A stretch of DNA of 64,000 nt, taken from positions 47,989,777 to 48,053,776 of the forward strand of contig OX439050.1 in NCBI GenBank assembly GCA_949317995.1. The letters are read 5' to 3'. Positions 35,101 to 48,600 of this stretch are shown here, one piece after another. Each line of letters starts with the position of its first letter. Within the stretch, counting starts at the first letter, position 1. Made by a program: the position numbers and the translations under genes. The notes below the pieces were generated by a model, which worked only from the letters and a program-made list of their open reading frames with translations, did no database searches and was not told the origin of the DNA. The stretch comes from Acholoe squamosa. Taxonomy: Eukaryota; Annelida; Polychaeta; Phyllodocida; Polynoidae.

Positions 35101-38100
35101 ATGCACACATGTATAAGCAACCTTTGAAATGTAGATTAACAAGTACAGTACTCACCCATCTCCAGGTACTAATCAAACAGGTTCTCTCCCTCTATAAGCT
35201 ATAAATGTGGATTAATGAGTAGTACTCACCCATCTCCAGGTACTCATCAAACAGACCCTCTCCCTCTATAAGCTATAAATGTGGATTAACGAGTAGTACT
35301 CACCCATCTCCAGGTACTACTCAAACAGACCCTCTCCCTCTATAAGCTATAAATGTGGATTAACGAGTAGTACTCACCCATCTCCAGGTACTACTCAAAC
35401 AGGTCCTCTCCCTCTATAAGCTATAAATGTGGATTAACGAGTAGTACTCACCCATCTCCAGGTACTCATCAAACAGGCCCTCTCCCTCTATAAGCTATAA
35501 ATGTGGATTAACAAGTGTACTCACCCATCTCCAGGTACTCATCAAACAGACCCTCTCCCTCTATAAGCTATAAATGTGGATTAACAAGTAGTACTCACCC
35601 ATCTCCAGGTACTCATCAAACAGACCCTCTCCCTCTATAAGCTATAAATGTGGATTAACAAGTGTACTCACCCATCTCCAGGTACTCATCAAACAGACCC
35701 TCTCCCTCTATAAGCTATAAATGTGGATTAACGAGTAGTACTCACCCATCTCCAGGTACTCATCAAACAGACCCTCTCCCTCTATAAGCTATAAATGTGG
35801 ATTAACAAGTAGTACTCACCCATCTCCAGGTACTCATCAAACAGACCCTCTCCCTCTATAAGCAATAAATGTGGATTAACGAGTAGTACTCACCCATCTC
35901 CAGGTACTACTCAAACAGGTCCTCTCCCTCTATAAGCTATAAATGTGGATTAACGAGTAGTACTCACCCATCTCCAGGTACTCATCAAACAGACCCTCTC
36001 CCTCTATAAGCTATAAATGTGGATTAACGAGTAGTACTCACCCATCTCCAGGTACTCATCAAACAGACCCTCTCCCTCTATAAGCAATAAATGTGGATTA
36101 ACGAGTAGTACTCACCCATCTCCAGGTACTACTTAAACAGGTCCTCTCCCTCTATAAGCTATAAATGTGGATTAACGAGTAGTACTCACCCATCTCCAGG
36201 TACTACTCAAACAGACCCTCTCCCTCTATAAGCTATAAATGTGGATTAACGAGTAGTACTCACCCATCTCCAGGTACTAATCAAACAGACCCTCTCCCTC
36301 TATAAGCTATAAATGTGGATTAACGAGTAGTACTCACCCATCTCCAGGTACTAATCAAACAGACCCTCTCCCTCTATAAGCTATAAATGTGGATTAACGA
36401 GTAGTACTCACCCATCTCCAGGTACTACTCAAACAGACCCTCTCCCTCTATAAGCTATAAATGTGGATTAACGAGTAGTACTCACCCATCTCCAGGTACT
36501 AATCAAACAGACCCTCTCCCTCTATAAGCTATAAATGTGGATTAGCGAGTAGTACTCACCATCTCCAGGTACTACTCAAACAGGTCCTCTCCCTCTATAA
36601 GCTATAAATGTGGATTAGCGAGTAGTACTCACCCATCGCCAGGTACTCATCAAACAGGCCCTCTCCCTCTATAAGCAATAAATGTGGATTAACGAGTAGT
36701 ACTCACCCATCTCCAGGTACTACTCAAACAGGTCCTCTCCCTCTATAAGCTATAAATGTGGATTAACGAGTAGTACTCACCCATCTCCAGGTACTCATCA
36801 AACAGACCCTGTCCCTCTATAAGCTATAAATGTGGATTAACAAGTGTACTCACCCATCTCCAGGTACTCATCAAACAGACCCTGTCCCTCTATAAGCTAT
36901 AAATGTGGATTAACAAGTGTACTCACCCATCTCCAGGTACTCATCAAACAGACCCTCTCCCTCTATAAGCTCATAGTCCTCCTCCCAACGCGTTTTGTCT
37001 GGGTTCTTCATCAGTCCGCCCAGCTTCCAGTGGTGGATCCACAACTTAATTTTCCTGCAGCATAAAGGGTAAAACAGTCAGCTTACACAGATCAGTTTCT
37101 TTTTCATCAGTGTAGATGAGTTATTATAGTGTATTGTATATGAATTTCCACACATCGCCCCTCTGATCTTGAGATATACTGGTCCCCTGCAGGTATTGAT
37201 GGCATAGAGATACCCCAGCATACAGGCTGGTAGACAGTCAACGTACACAGGGTGCTATGAAATGAAGGCTACCTCGGACACCTTTCAACCCCTAGTATTT
37301 GTACAAAATGCCATATTCTGTTTCAGGGGGCATCTATTTTGTTTCAGGTAGCTGTTTCAGAGCGGCCTTGGTACCATGTCCATGGAACATAGAGTATAAT
37401 ATGCAAGTGTCCTGGAAGAAATCATAGTATTATTCTCTGCACAGGACCCAATCGTTTTAACCAGCTTACTTATAGCATAATGTATTGACAATCCTCTTTT
37501 ACATTCACTACTGTATTGTACTTACGGGACCATAAGTTCCTGAGCATTGTTGATCATTTGTTTGCCGATCATAATGACTCCTAACTGCATGGCCAGCTCA
37601 ATTAGACAGCCGCCATTCTGACACTGTAATGAGGGGTAAATGGAAATATAAAGAATACAAAGAAGGTATTGTTTTAGCTTATTTGTCAAGAGGTTCTTTT
37701 CATGTCAAAAATCTAAAATTGAATTCAGGTTTTGAAGACTATGCTTTAGGTGAGAATAATAAACCTGAGTATTACACCATTCATTGATCACTTAGTATCT
37801 CCAATAAATTCAAATATAATAGGGAAAAAATATTATCTTTTTATTACTGTAAGTAAGTACAACAAGGTGTACCAGTCAAATTGGTTTATATAGTTTAAGT
37901 ACATCTGGTTCCTTATATCGCACACGATTGGCATGATTAGAACCGACCTCTTCATTTCTGAGTCCAAAGAAGCGTGTGTAGTGACCGGGATAGCCGATAA
38001 AGCGCCCCTTGAAGAAGCCGACATAGATGATGGATGAATAGAAGTTGACAAATTGGAAGATGAACACTTTAAAAATCAGCTGATCCTCAAACTCAGTCTG

Positions 38101-39558
38101 TGTTCGGTGCATTTCTGTTGGAATATAAATATGAATTTCTTCAGTAACAATGACTATAGAACCGTCCCTAAAACCCATAGCAGGAATTTTATTCAATGTA
38201 GAATTGATATGAAATAGAGCATTTGGGACATGATTAGAGGTGTTATGTATGGGTGGAAAGAAATGCCACAATAGGAAGAGGCAGAAGCAGAAATGTACAT
38301 GTATCTACATCTCCCTGCTTTTTCCCTGGACTGAAATGTTCATTTCCCTGCCAGAGGCCCCAGATTAAATAAAGTTAGTGGGTGTGCCCCCTGCTCTCTT
38401 TTCAAAGAATCCAAAATCCTGGATCCTCTATTGGAGGACTACCCCAGATTATGAGCTTGGATCATATGCAGATGCCTGATGTACCTCACTGTGTGGACTT
38501 TATTCAGTCTGTATTAAATTCTGTATCCATTGTTTGAGGGCTTCCCTAGCCCACTTAAAAGGGTCTATATCTCCTCTTTCCTATTCCATTGGATGTGTGT
38601 GGTGCACATATGAGCAGGCACCGACACATTCCTCTGTGAAATAGTGCAATATAGTTCTTGCCATGAATATGAGCTTAGCTGTCAAAATGGCATTAAACAT
38701 CAATTACTCACTCACTCCGATTGTTTGAGCTTAGTCTTTTTCATCTCTAACTCTCACTTACCCCACTGTGTGAGCTTGAGGGCCAATTTCTGATATACCT
38801 GCCCCAGGGCCATGATGAGAATCAGATTGACGACCGCTGAGGACAGCGAGGCTACAGTGGCCGCCATAGATCGGATCTCATCGACCTTGAAAAGGGGGAT
38901 GCTGATCAGGACTCGGTACATGATGACAGCGATGATGAAGATCACCACCAGGATCATCTGCAAAAACACAATTATACATGTCAGATAGGCAAGGTAGAAG
39001 ACTATTTATTCCAATTCAAATTAGTGACATTTAGGCCTAACAAAAAGATATTTGTGAGAATGTACTTTAAGACTTTTTGTGCTGTTCCTGTGAAGAGTGT
39101 CGAAATTATGCCTTTTGGGGACCATGTATCATAAGGCAAAATTTCTTTTTATACGCTTATCACTCGTGAAATCAAAAGCTTCTGATAACTTCTTATCTTT
39201 GTTTCATTTTTGTATTAACCCATGGTGACACCATATAGAAAGAAAGAATTTTGTGATTATAATATGTATCCATGGGATATTCAATCAAACCACATCCAAG
39301 GTGTTTCATATTTTGGATTGATAATATGAATAATCCCTTATGAAACTAAAACTTGCTATTGAGTAAGAGGCTACCGATATCTTACCATGATTACGATAAC
39401 AGCGACTCCTGAGATGATACGTGGTATCCGCTCCCGTTGCGGAAAGTAGGGTTCTCGTACCCCGGTAATGGGGTTCTTCTCCATCGTAGGTGCCATGGCT
39501 GCATACTCCGGTCGAGGGCGCTCCTGTGATGAAAATTAAGAACAAGTAATGAACAATT

Positions 39559-39619
<61 letters not shown>

Positions 39620-42600
39620 AGATCAATTTTCTGAGCAGGTCGAGTTTGTCAATTATGTAGAAAGGTAGGATGGGAACAGAGTGTATGATAAGGCGTTCTA
39701 ACTACCAAATCTTTTCTACATGTAGTTACTAAAAGTATAAGGCAGAACTATAAAGCTTTTATGCCCCCTTTTGGCATCTAGTATAAGACTACAATTAGGA
39801 TGGAAAGATCTCTAGACGAACTGGGGAGAATAGTACGATCTACTGCTGAATCTTGTTGGATACTGGAGACTGGCTGTGCCATTTTATGTCTACAGTTCCT
39901 ACTGACAGATGTGTGTCCTTATAAATTAGATGAATGCACCTAAATGGCAAGTAAGCAATGCATCAAGCACTTAAATGTAGATTATGAAGATGTTATTATA
40001 AACGGAACAAGTAAAATACTGCAATCCATATCAAGGAGATTCATATGACACAGTCTCTTAGTAAAACTGAAAGAACATGATACCATGTAGAGGTTAGTTC
40101 CCTTGTAAGGCTAGATATCCCAAAGCGTCAGGTACAGCAGGATGGAATCTCCTCATGCTAAAGGGTTCTTTCTATCGGTAAGGTACACATAAGGTGCCTA
40201 TGCTTTTTTTCTGTTTTAAAATTTCCCCATATCCATAGATGTGTTTTAGGAGGGATGTGTATGTTATTTGTGTCACCTAGAGGAGGAAGGGAAGGTGACT
40301 CATGGTGCCCTTTGACCACCTTAGGAATTAACCCTATAAAGAAAGAGACAAGTCTATGTTTATGATGACTTCTTTTCATAGTATTTTCATTGCATAAAAA
40401 GTTTCAGTCATACTTTCTAGCAAATCTACTATTGTAAGGGCAGGAAGGAGACCTCTCTGATACAGAGTCTCCGATACAGAGTATGACGTCACAGGAGGCC
40501 AGATGCAGCCCAGTATTAACTTACAGCACTGACCGTCTACACATAGATGGTGTTTACAACTGTCTGTAGACCCTGTGGTCATATTTCCTTTCATTACTAG
40601 CACTATATAGTCCCATTGAGTTACCCTACATCATAAAAGGCTTTTGTACACCTTACTTTTATATTTAACAAACATGTCTTGTAGCACCCTCCATATTCAA
40701 ACAATGCAATGCCTGATGCATCTGGTCTCTTGTGAAGTCATACTCTGTGTCAGGGAGGCCTCCCTCCTGCTCTTACAACAGCAGATTTGCTAGAAAGTAT
40801 GACTAAATCTTTTTATTCAATGAAAATACTACTAAATGAAGACATAATAAAAATAGGCTTGTTTTTTTTCTTTTAAGGAAGGCATGATTCCCTGGACTAG
40901 TTAGAGTGTACTTGGAATCAATCCTTGACCTTGTTCATGTATTACCCATTGACAATTGGAGGGATATAGCAAAAAAGAAATATAAATCTCTGAAGTTGCT
41001 AGCAACTTTAATATTAGATGCACTTATTGACAGTTGACACAATGCTTAAGGTAGCAACCCCTTCAAACTCAGTGTATGAAGTAGCAGCACCTTCAATCAC
41101 CAGTAAACACAATGCCAAAGGTAGTAGCATCTTTAAACAAAATGTGGCTGAGGTAGCAGCACCTGCAGGAGTCAGAGGTAGCAGCACCTCTAAAACACAG
41201 TGATTGAGGTAGCAAAACACATTTAAACACATTTGCTGAGGTAGCAGCACATTTAAACACAGTGCTGAGGTAGCAGTACCTTTAAACACACAGTGACTGA
41301 GGTTGCATTACCTTTAAACACAGCGGCTGAGGTAGCAGCACCTCTAAAACACAGTGGTTAAGGTAGCAGCACCTTTGAACACAGTGGCTTAGGTAGCAGT
41401 ACCTTTAAACACAGTGGCTGAGGTAGCAGTACCTTTAAACACCCAGTGACTGAGGTTGCATTACCTTTAAACACAGTGGCTGAGGTAGCAGCACCTCTAA
41501 AACACAGTGGTTAAGGTAGCAGCACCTTTAAACACAGTGGCTTAGGTAGCAGCACTAACACAGTGGCTGAGGTAGCAGTACCTTTAAACACAGCGGCTGA
41601 GGTAGCAGTACCTTTAAACACAGTGGCTGAGGTAGCAGTACCTTTAAAACATAGTGGCTGAGGTAGCAGTTCCTTTAAACACACAGTAGAGAGGTTAAGA
41701 TTAAGGAATGTATACCTGTATGGGTATGGCAAGTGATAGAAGTACAGGTCCCAGCACAGGTACAGGTATAGTAATTAAGATTTAAAGTCTTTTATGACCC
41801 TATCAACACCTCAGACCCCTGTGCCTGGCCCCAGGTGAGCAAGGTGTATGGTGTAAACAACCTATAATTACACACAGATATAATTAACCCATATACAATC
41901 CATGGTTGCAGTAGATACTCACATACCTTAGAACCCATTTGCCAAGTCAATTATATTTTTATACATTTTTTATCCATAATATCTATTCTCCTTTCATATA
42001 CATGTAGAACACCCTCTACACGTTGAGAACTTCTAGTCTACAAGTTGTATACTGCTGGCTTGGGATTCCCCCCACGTGACCTATGACGTTACAGGTAGCC
42101 GTACCCGTACACGAAGCTATCTTAACCTCCCTAGTTACTGAGGTTGCATTACCGTTAAACACAGTGGCTGAGGTAGCAGCACCTCTAAAACACAGTGGTT
42201 AAGGTAGCAGAACCTCTAAAACACAGTGGCTAAGGTAGCAGAACCTCTAAAACACAGTGGTTAAGGTAGCAGAACCTCTAAAACACAGTGGTTAAGGTAG
42301 CAGAACCTCTAAAACACAGTGATTAAGGTAGCAGAACCTCTAAAACACAGTGGTTAAGGTAGCAGAACCTCTAAAACACAGTGGTTAAGGTAGCAGAACC
42401 TCTAAAACACAGTGGTTAAGGTAGCAGAACCTCTAAAACACAGTGGTTAAGGTAGCAGCACCTCTAAAACACAGTTGCTGAGGTAGCAGTACCTTCAATC
42501 ACAATTGCTGAGGTAGCAGTGACTTGAAAACACAGTGGCTGAGGTAGTAGCACCTCTATAACACAGTGACAGAGGTAGCAGTACCTGCAAACATGGTGTC

Positions 42601-45600
42601 CAAGTTAGAGTAAAGTATTAATGAGTAATTCTGTAAATACAACTATGCATGCAAATATGAAGCTGCCAGCACCTTAAGAAACTGGTGACAAACTTGTGAG
42701 ACATCCTGCACCAACAATGTGTGAATGGTGTGGGGAAACATAATACCATGCATGACAGCTCAGGCCATCTAACACTTACCATGACAGAACAGAATCTCAT
42801 TAGACAAGGATACAGCGTGTGTGTGGATGTGGGTTCTCAACGTATGCCAGCACGAACATCAATATTAAAGTAAACTTCACTCACCGGATTTATAATCACA
42901 ACAAGGTAACTCTCCAATGTTTTATTTTGGATGATCACAACCCTAGGCAGACCTCACATAGCAGAATGTTTCTCTTTTCTCATTCACAGAACTATCAATT
43001 CTCCTTTTCAAAATATTCTTTTTATTCATTTTCTTTTCATCAGTCTGAATGAGACTATAATTATTCATCACAATTTCTCATGCAGAATTAATAAAGTGAA
43101 AAATGTTCCCACTTGTACCATTTGAATTTGGGAATTAATGGAGAGAAAGGTGAAATCTGACCAAATTAATGAGGATTGCCTTGGGTTGAATTAAACATTG
43201 GAGGAAACGTTAATCACAGAATGCTAACTAATCATACAGTCCACGAGTCACAACGTCCAAACGTATGATGTGTGGTCGTTTTTACTTCTTAGTGAGACCA
43301 ACTAAATAGAAATAACACACAAAAATATCTAAAACTCTGCTCAACTACTTGACAATATTTACAAAAACAAAGTGCAAATAGAAATAACATTGGGTTTGAT
43401 TAGATATTCAATTGTTCTCCAAATGTTAGAATTATATAGAGCAGATGATTGTTTCTGACTAGTTGAGGTAGTACCTTGTGTATAGGACATGGCGTATACA
43501 TGGTACAAACCCAAATACAGAATCAGATTATGGTAATTTCCCAAAGTCAAAATTTTGTTAGAAGATGGAGTTTAGTTTCTATCATATCTAACTTAAGGTA
43601 ATTGAAACCAACCCCCATGTGCGACAAATAGCTTTCTCTCTAATCCTCGGTGTCTCGCTTATATACAATGTGTCGCTTATACACGAGGTTCTCGGAATAC
43701 AACATAAACTTTTACATTGACAATTTCCCATCGGTGATTTGATATCTAGGGGCCTAGGTGTCTGATCTACACTTACAAACAACATCCATGGGTGTTTAGG
43801 TTTGATATCGTAATCAAAACGAAAATGAACTTACCTCTTCCTCTTCAAAATCTAAGCAGTCCCAGTGATGAGCCAAACTAGCATTCTTACGTTTCCAATA
43901 CTCTAGGAATGTCACGGCTGTGGAGAGAAAGACAGCAATATCTTGAGTAGATGCAGACTTTTAATAGGAATGCTAGAAATATTTCAGGGCCAAATCCACT
44001 GTAAACGTTTTGACTGCCGGGCGCACGTTATTCCAAAATGCTGATGTATGACTATCCCTTGGTCAAAAAAGTGTTGGTGGAATTAGCCCTTATAAGGGAA
44101 TACAATAGAAATGATTTGTTTTCTTTTTTTTTATTTCGATTATGATACTAAAAGGGTCTCTACTCAATGTTACTTGGTTGGGTATTCCTTTTTTTGCCTG
44201 ATTATTGATAAACATACTGTGATGTGATGATTTCTCTCTCTACATTTTATCAAAAATGATTGGTTCAGCATTTGTTGGGTGGCTGATCGGTCCGTCGGTC
44301 GGCCTTTAAGAAGGTCAGTCAGTCAGTCAGTTGGTCAGAGTTTTAAACCTAATGGAATGCACACTTTAGGCTGCCCCTTGAATCAAAACAGTCATGACAA
44401 TAAACAAGAGTAGACCTTAAACCACGGTGACATCTTAGAACAAAGGAAACAATTATGCTGTGGATATTTCATGTAACTAAGGTTTAAGCCAGTTAACCAG
44501 TGCCTCAAGTGGCCAATCCAAGGTCACACCATGGATCGGCCACTTGAGTGAGTGAGTGAGTAATAGATGTTTAACGCCATTTTGACAGCTAAGGTCATAT
44601 TCATGGCAAGAACTTCATTACACAATTTCACAGGGGAATGTGTCAGTGCCCGCTCATATGTGCACCACACACATCCTGAGGGGATAGGAAAGAGGAGATA
44701 TAGACCCTTTTAAGTGGGCTAGGGAAGCCCGGGCCACTTGAGACACTGGTTATACCTATAACCCTACACAACTGTTGATAAGCTGATACTTACCCCAGAA
44801 GGAGACGAAGATGGCATAGAAGACGGTGCCCGGGTGATCAAAGAGGTAGCTGATCTTGGAGAAAAGACAGACGTCAGAGAGGTACCAGTACTGACATCCT
44901 ATCTCCTCGTCACATTGTGGGCACATCTTGAACGACTTGCCGCTGTCACACACCTCATTCCTAAAATATTACACGTACAATACAAAGTCATAAGATGCAC
45001 AGGGTTTGATACAGGGCACCTCTGGCCTACAATATTACACAACCCAAAGTCATAAGATGCATAGGGTTGGATACAGGGCACCTCTGTCCTAGAATACTAG
45101 ACAATTTAAAGTCTGATAATGCACACAACATGGTAAGACATGGGTGTAGGGATGTATTATGGCGCTCCAAAACAGTGCACACCTCTATCCTACAATACAC
45201 ATCACACAGTCACCATTCTTTTTGCCTTTGTGGCCTCTAGAAATGTATTAGCAAATGATCCTAGGCGAACGTATATATGTATAAGTCATTCTAAGTAAAT
45301 CATGATTTGTGTTTGTGTTTTGATATTTCCTTTTTCGTGCAAGAAGACAATTAAAGCAAAAAAAAAAGGAGACGCAATTAAAATTAACTTTTTTTTTGGG
45401 GTGGGGGTGAGAGTAGGCATACTCACGCTGGTACATAGGATGCCATGGTGAAGACTCCATACATGAAGACCAGGAACCCAACCACGGCAGCAGGCAGCAG
45501 CCAGGCTGTATAGAAGCCTACAATATACACGGACATAATGTACACGCTTTGGTAAAGTATCAATAACATGTATCTAGCAGGTATATATAACGTATTTCTA

Positions 45601-48600
45601 TAAACTGCTTAAATTTCTATAAACCCTCAAGCAATTTAATGTAGACAGACCTGGTTTGATAAGAATCAGCCAGTGTTATATGGGAGATTGCACTGAGTCT
45701 AGGACTATGGAAGTTTATCAACAGATGCTTTATGCTTGATACGAGGAATCGCAGGGCTTAACATTGATTCCTGTATCAAGCTACTTCCTGTCTAAAGTGT
45801 CTGTATCAGGCAAAAACCTTTCATGTATCAAGCTACTTCCTGTTTGCAAAAAACGACGTTTGTAGGTAAAATAAATGCTTGTTTTAGCCTTTATTCTTGA
45901 TATAGAAGCATTTATTGATAAATATAAGAATGGTAAAGTGTCAGCACTTTGCCGTTCTTATATACCTACCTAGTTATCTTATATAATATATCCATACGCT
46001 TATACTAAATCGCAGATTACCAGAATATAACATTATAATTAGTAAAATGCTATCAGAGCCTCAGAACGTACTCTGATGCGAAATCACAGATTACCAGAAA
46101 ATGACATTATAAGGGGTAAATGCTCTCAGTGATTCGGAACATATTGACAAAAAGAAGCAGCCTACCTAGCCAAGCAAAGTAAATGCCGATTTTCTCCCCA
46201 AAGTACTCCTTGATGTGATCTAGAGGCTGGTATTTGTACCATCGGGACCAGCGGCCCCAGTACTGGAACAGCAGCTGGCGGGGGTTGTACGCCTCAGGAC
46301 TGATCATTGGGTCATCTGGGGGCTCATACCCTCCCTGTATAGGAGGAGAACAATGGACATTGAGTTTCTGAATCATTGCGAATTGAAAGGAAACAATATA
46401 AAAGGTACAGGCTCTAAGGGAACGTTCAACAGTTACGTCACTGCTTAGGTGGTGGTGGTGGTGATGGTGGGGGGGGGTCTTTGGGATCCTCTATATGTTC
46501 CATACAAAAACAGTGACAAGGGGTAGGGTGGGTGCTGAGAAATGCTTAAATAACAGTGACGTAATTGTTGAGCGTTCCTTATAGAATATCTGTTTGTTCT
46601 AACGCAGGTCAATAATTGCAAAATTGCATAATGGAGAAATAAGCAGTTCTAAACATCGTTCAATGTTCTAACTGCATCTTCTCCATAAGAACATGGCCCT
46701 GTGCCGTTGTATGGGTAGGTCTATGATATAAAAGATGAATATATATTCTTCTTTTTTCCCCAGATATATACCCTAATACTTCGTGCATAAAGGGCAATGC
46801 GCCAATATTTCAATGAACTGCTCTATGGCGCAGCTAATTCTTAGCTGTCTCATACTATACATGATATAATATTTCACTTCTGATGAGACTTCAGGCAGAT
46901 TCTACAAGGCGGAGTCAGAGAGATATGAGTAGGCTCTATATGTTACTATCTTTCTGGCGCAGCGGGAAACCACCATCGCATATAGGACTTAGTATGGAGT
47001 CTTAGTGGAGTCACCATCTTGAATTTCGCTGGTTGAGCTAAAACCCACTGATAAGACATAAAGGGCTGCGTCCACTGCAACGGATGAACCATCCGTCTCC
47101 CTTCATCCGTCATTTTCCCCATAGAAATCAATGATAAATACGACGGATGAAACCGACAGATGGTCCATCCATCAGCAGTGGATGCACCCCTGTACATGAT
47201 GGGTACCTTGTCCCTGGTTAACACCCACTTCCAGGGACATGCTGGTCCCATCTGATCAGTTCTTATCAGTGTGTGTCGCCGGAACCAGCTCCAGACCAGC
47301 CAGTGGCCAATGAGGCCTGGCTTATACGCGAGTTACTTTAGTCCAACACTTATAGTATCAGGTATACATGCTCAGGATTTACAAACAAAATTGTCAAATG
47401 GCTCACATCGTGTAGTGGGAAAGCAGCTGCATAGACACCTTCCTCTGTGAGGCGTTCTATGCCAATCTCTGCACGTTTCCGTTTGCCGTATGCAGTCGTG
47501 GCCAGGATCTCGTACATTAAACGTTGTCGGTCCTTGTTGAGGAAATACGTGTCGTGGTTATCACTCCCAAGGAACCTGAACAAAATTATGTAGACTTTGA
47601 GAAAAGTTGCCCAATGAAGGGGAGAGGTTTTTACAAAGTCTGTGCAGAAGAGGAAAGTGGTGCCATAGAAACCAAGATAGAATTCAAGATTGAAAGGCGG
47701 GTCGGCATCTTTACATATCAATTCAATACATCAATTCAGAGGAAAGAGATAAAGCCTTACGTTCTTTAAGAAAAGTAGATGAAAGTTAACATTTGAACAC
47801 TTAAACAAAAATGTAATTCGCTGTATTACGGTTCCCGTAAGCATGGCACTTTCTCGCCTCTTTTCCCGAAATTGCTCAGGTTCCGGTCTATGACCGCAGT
47901 ATGACATGTCTGTTTGCAATTGTCATTAAAACTTTAATCTCAATTTTCTACATGAAACACTGGGGTAATATTGTAAAGTAGACCATCATTTACCATATTA
48001 TAACTGCATCATTGTATAGATAATTGTAAACAATCATGCAAACAAATAAGTCATACTGCGGTCATTGACCAGAACCTGAGCAACTTCGGGAAAGGAGGCG
48101 AGAAAGTGCTACACTCGCGGGAAACGTTATACGGCGAATATCACAAATGAATAGAATTGTACCAATCAGATTGGGCCCATCAGATTGGTTAATCTTACCT
48201 GTCAAGTTTTGAGCGTTTGAAGGCGCATGTGTAGTAGTCTAACGGCTTTTTGGGCACATCCTCCTCCATGATATTGGGGATCTTAAGGGTGGCCAGGATC
48301 TTCTCTGACCAGTTGGAGCTGGGGTTAGGGTGGGCCTGGAGAGGGGCCCTCAGACTCAGGTCTTCAGCATAGAAACACAGCAGGTCCCACGGTGCATGGA
48401 GTTTGATGAAGTATACCATCTTCTTACCTTCTGTTGTTTCCTGATAAGCAAGATAAGGGAAAATTATCTCAGTATATTGATGTTGTTGTTAAAGGTGAAG
48501 GTGAAAAATTCCATGTGGACAGGGTAATTCAAAATAAATAGGCGACTTTTTTTTATAAATACAATAATGAAGGCCTTTTAAGGGTTTAAAACCATGTTTT

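Noticed and set aside
35153-36926. Possible CRISPR-like array.
   Set aside because: Units are contiguous with no unique spacers, and the unit is an exon border in an animal gene.
41014-41732. Repeated GTATSA-type peptides on the minus strand.
   Set aside because: By-product of the 30-bp minisatellite.
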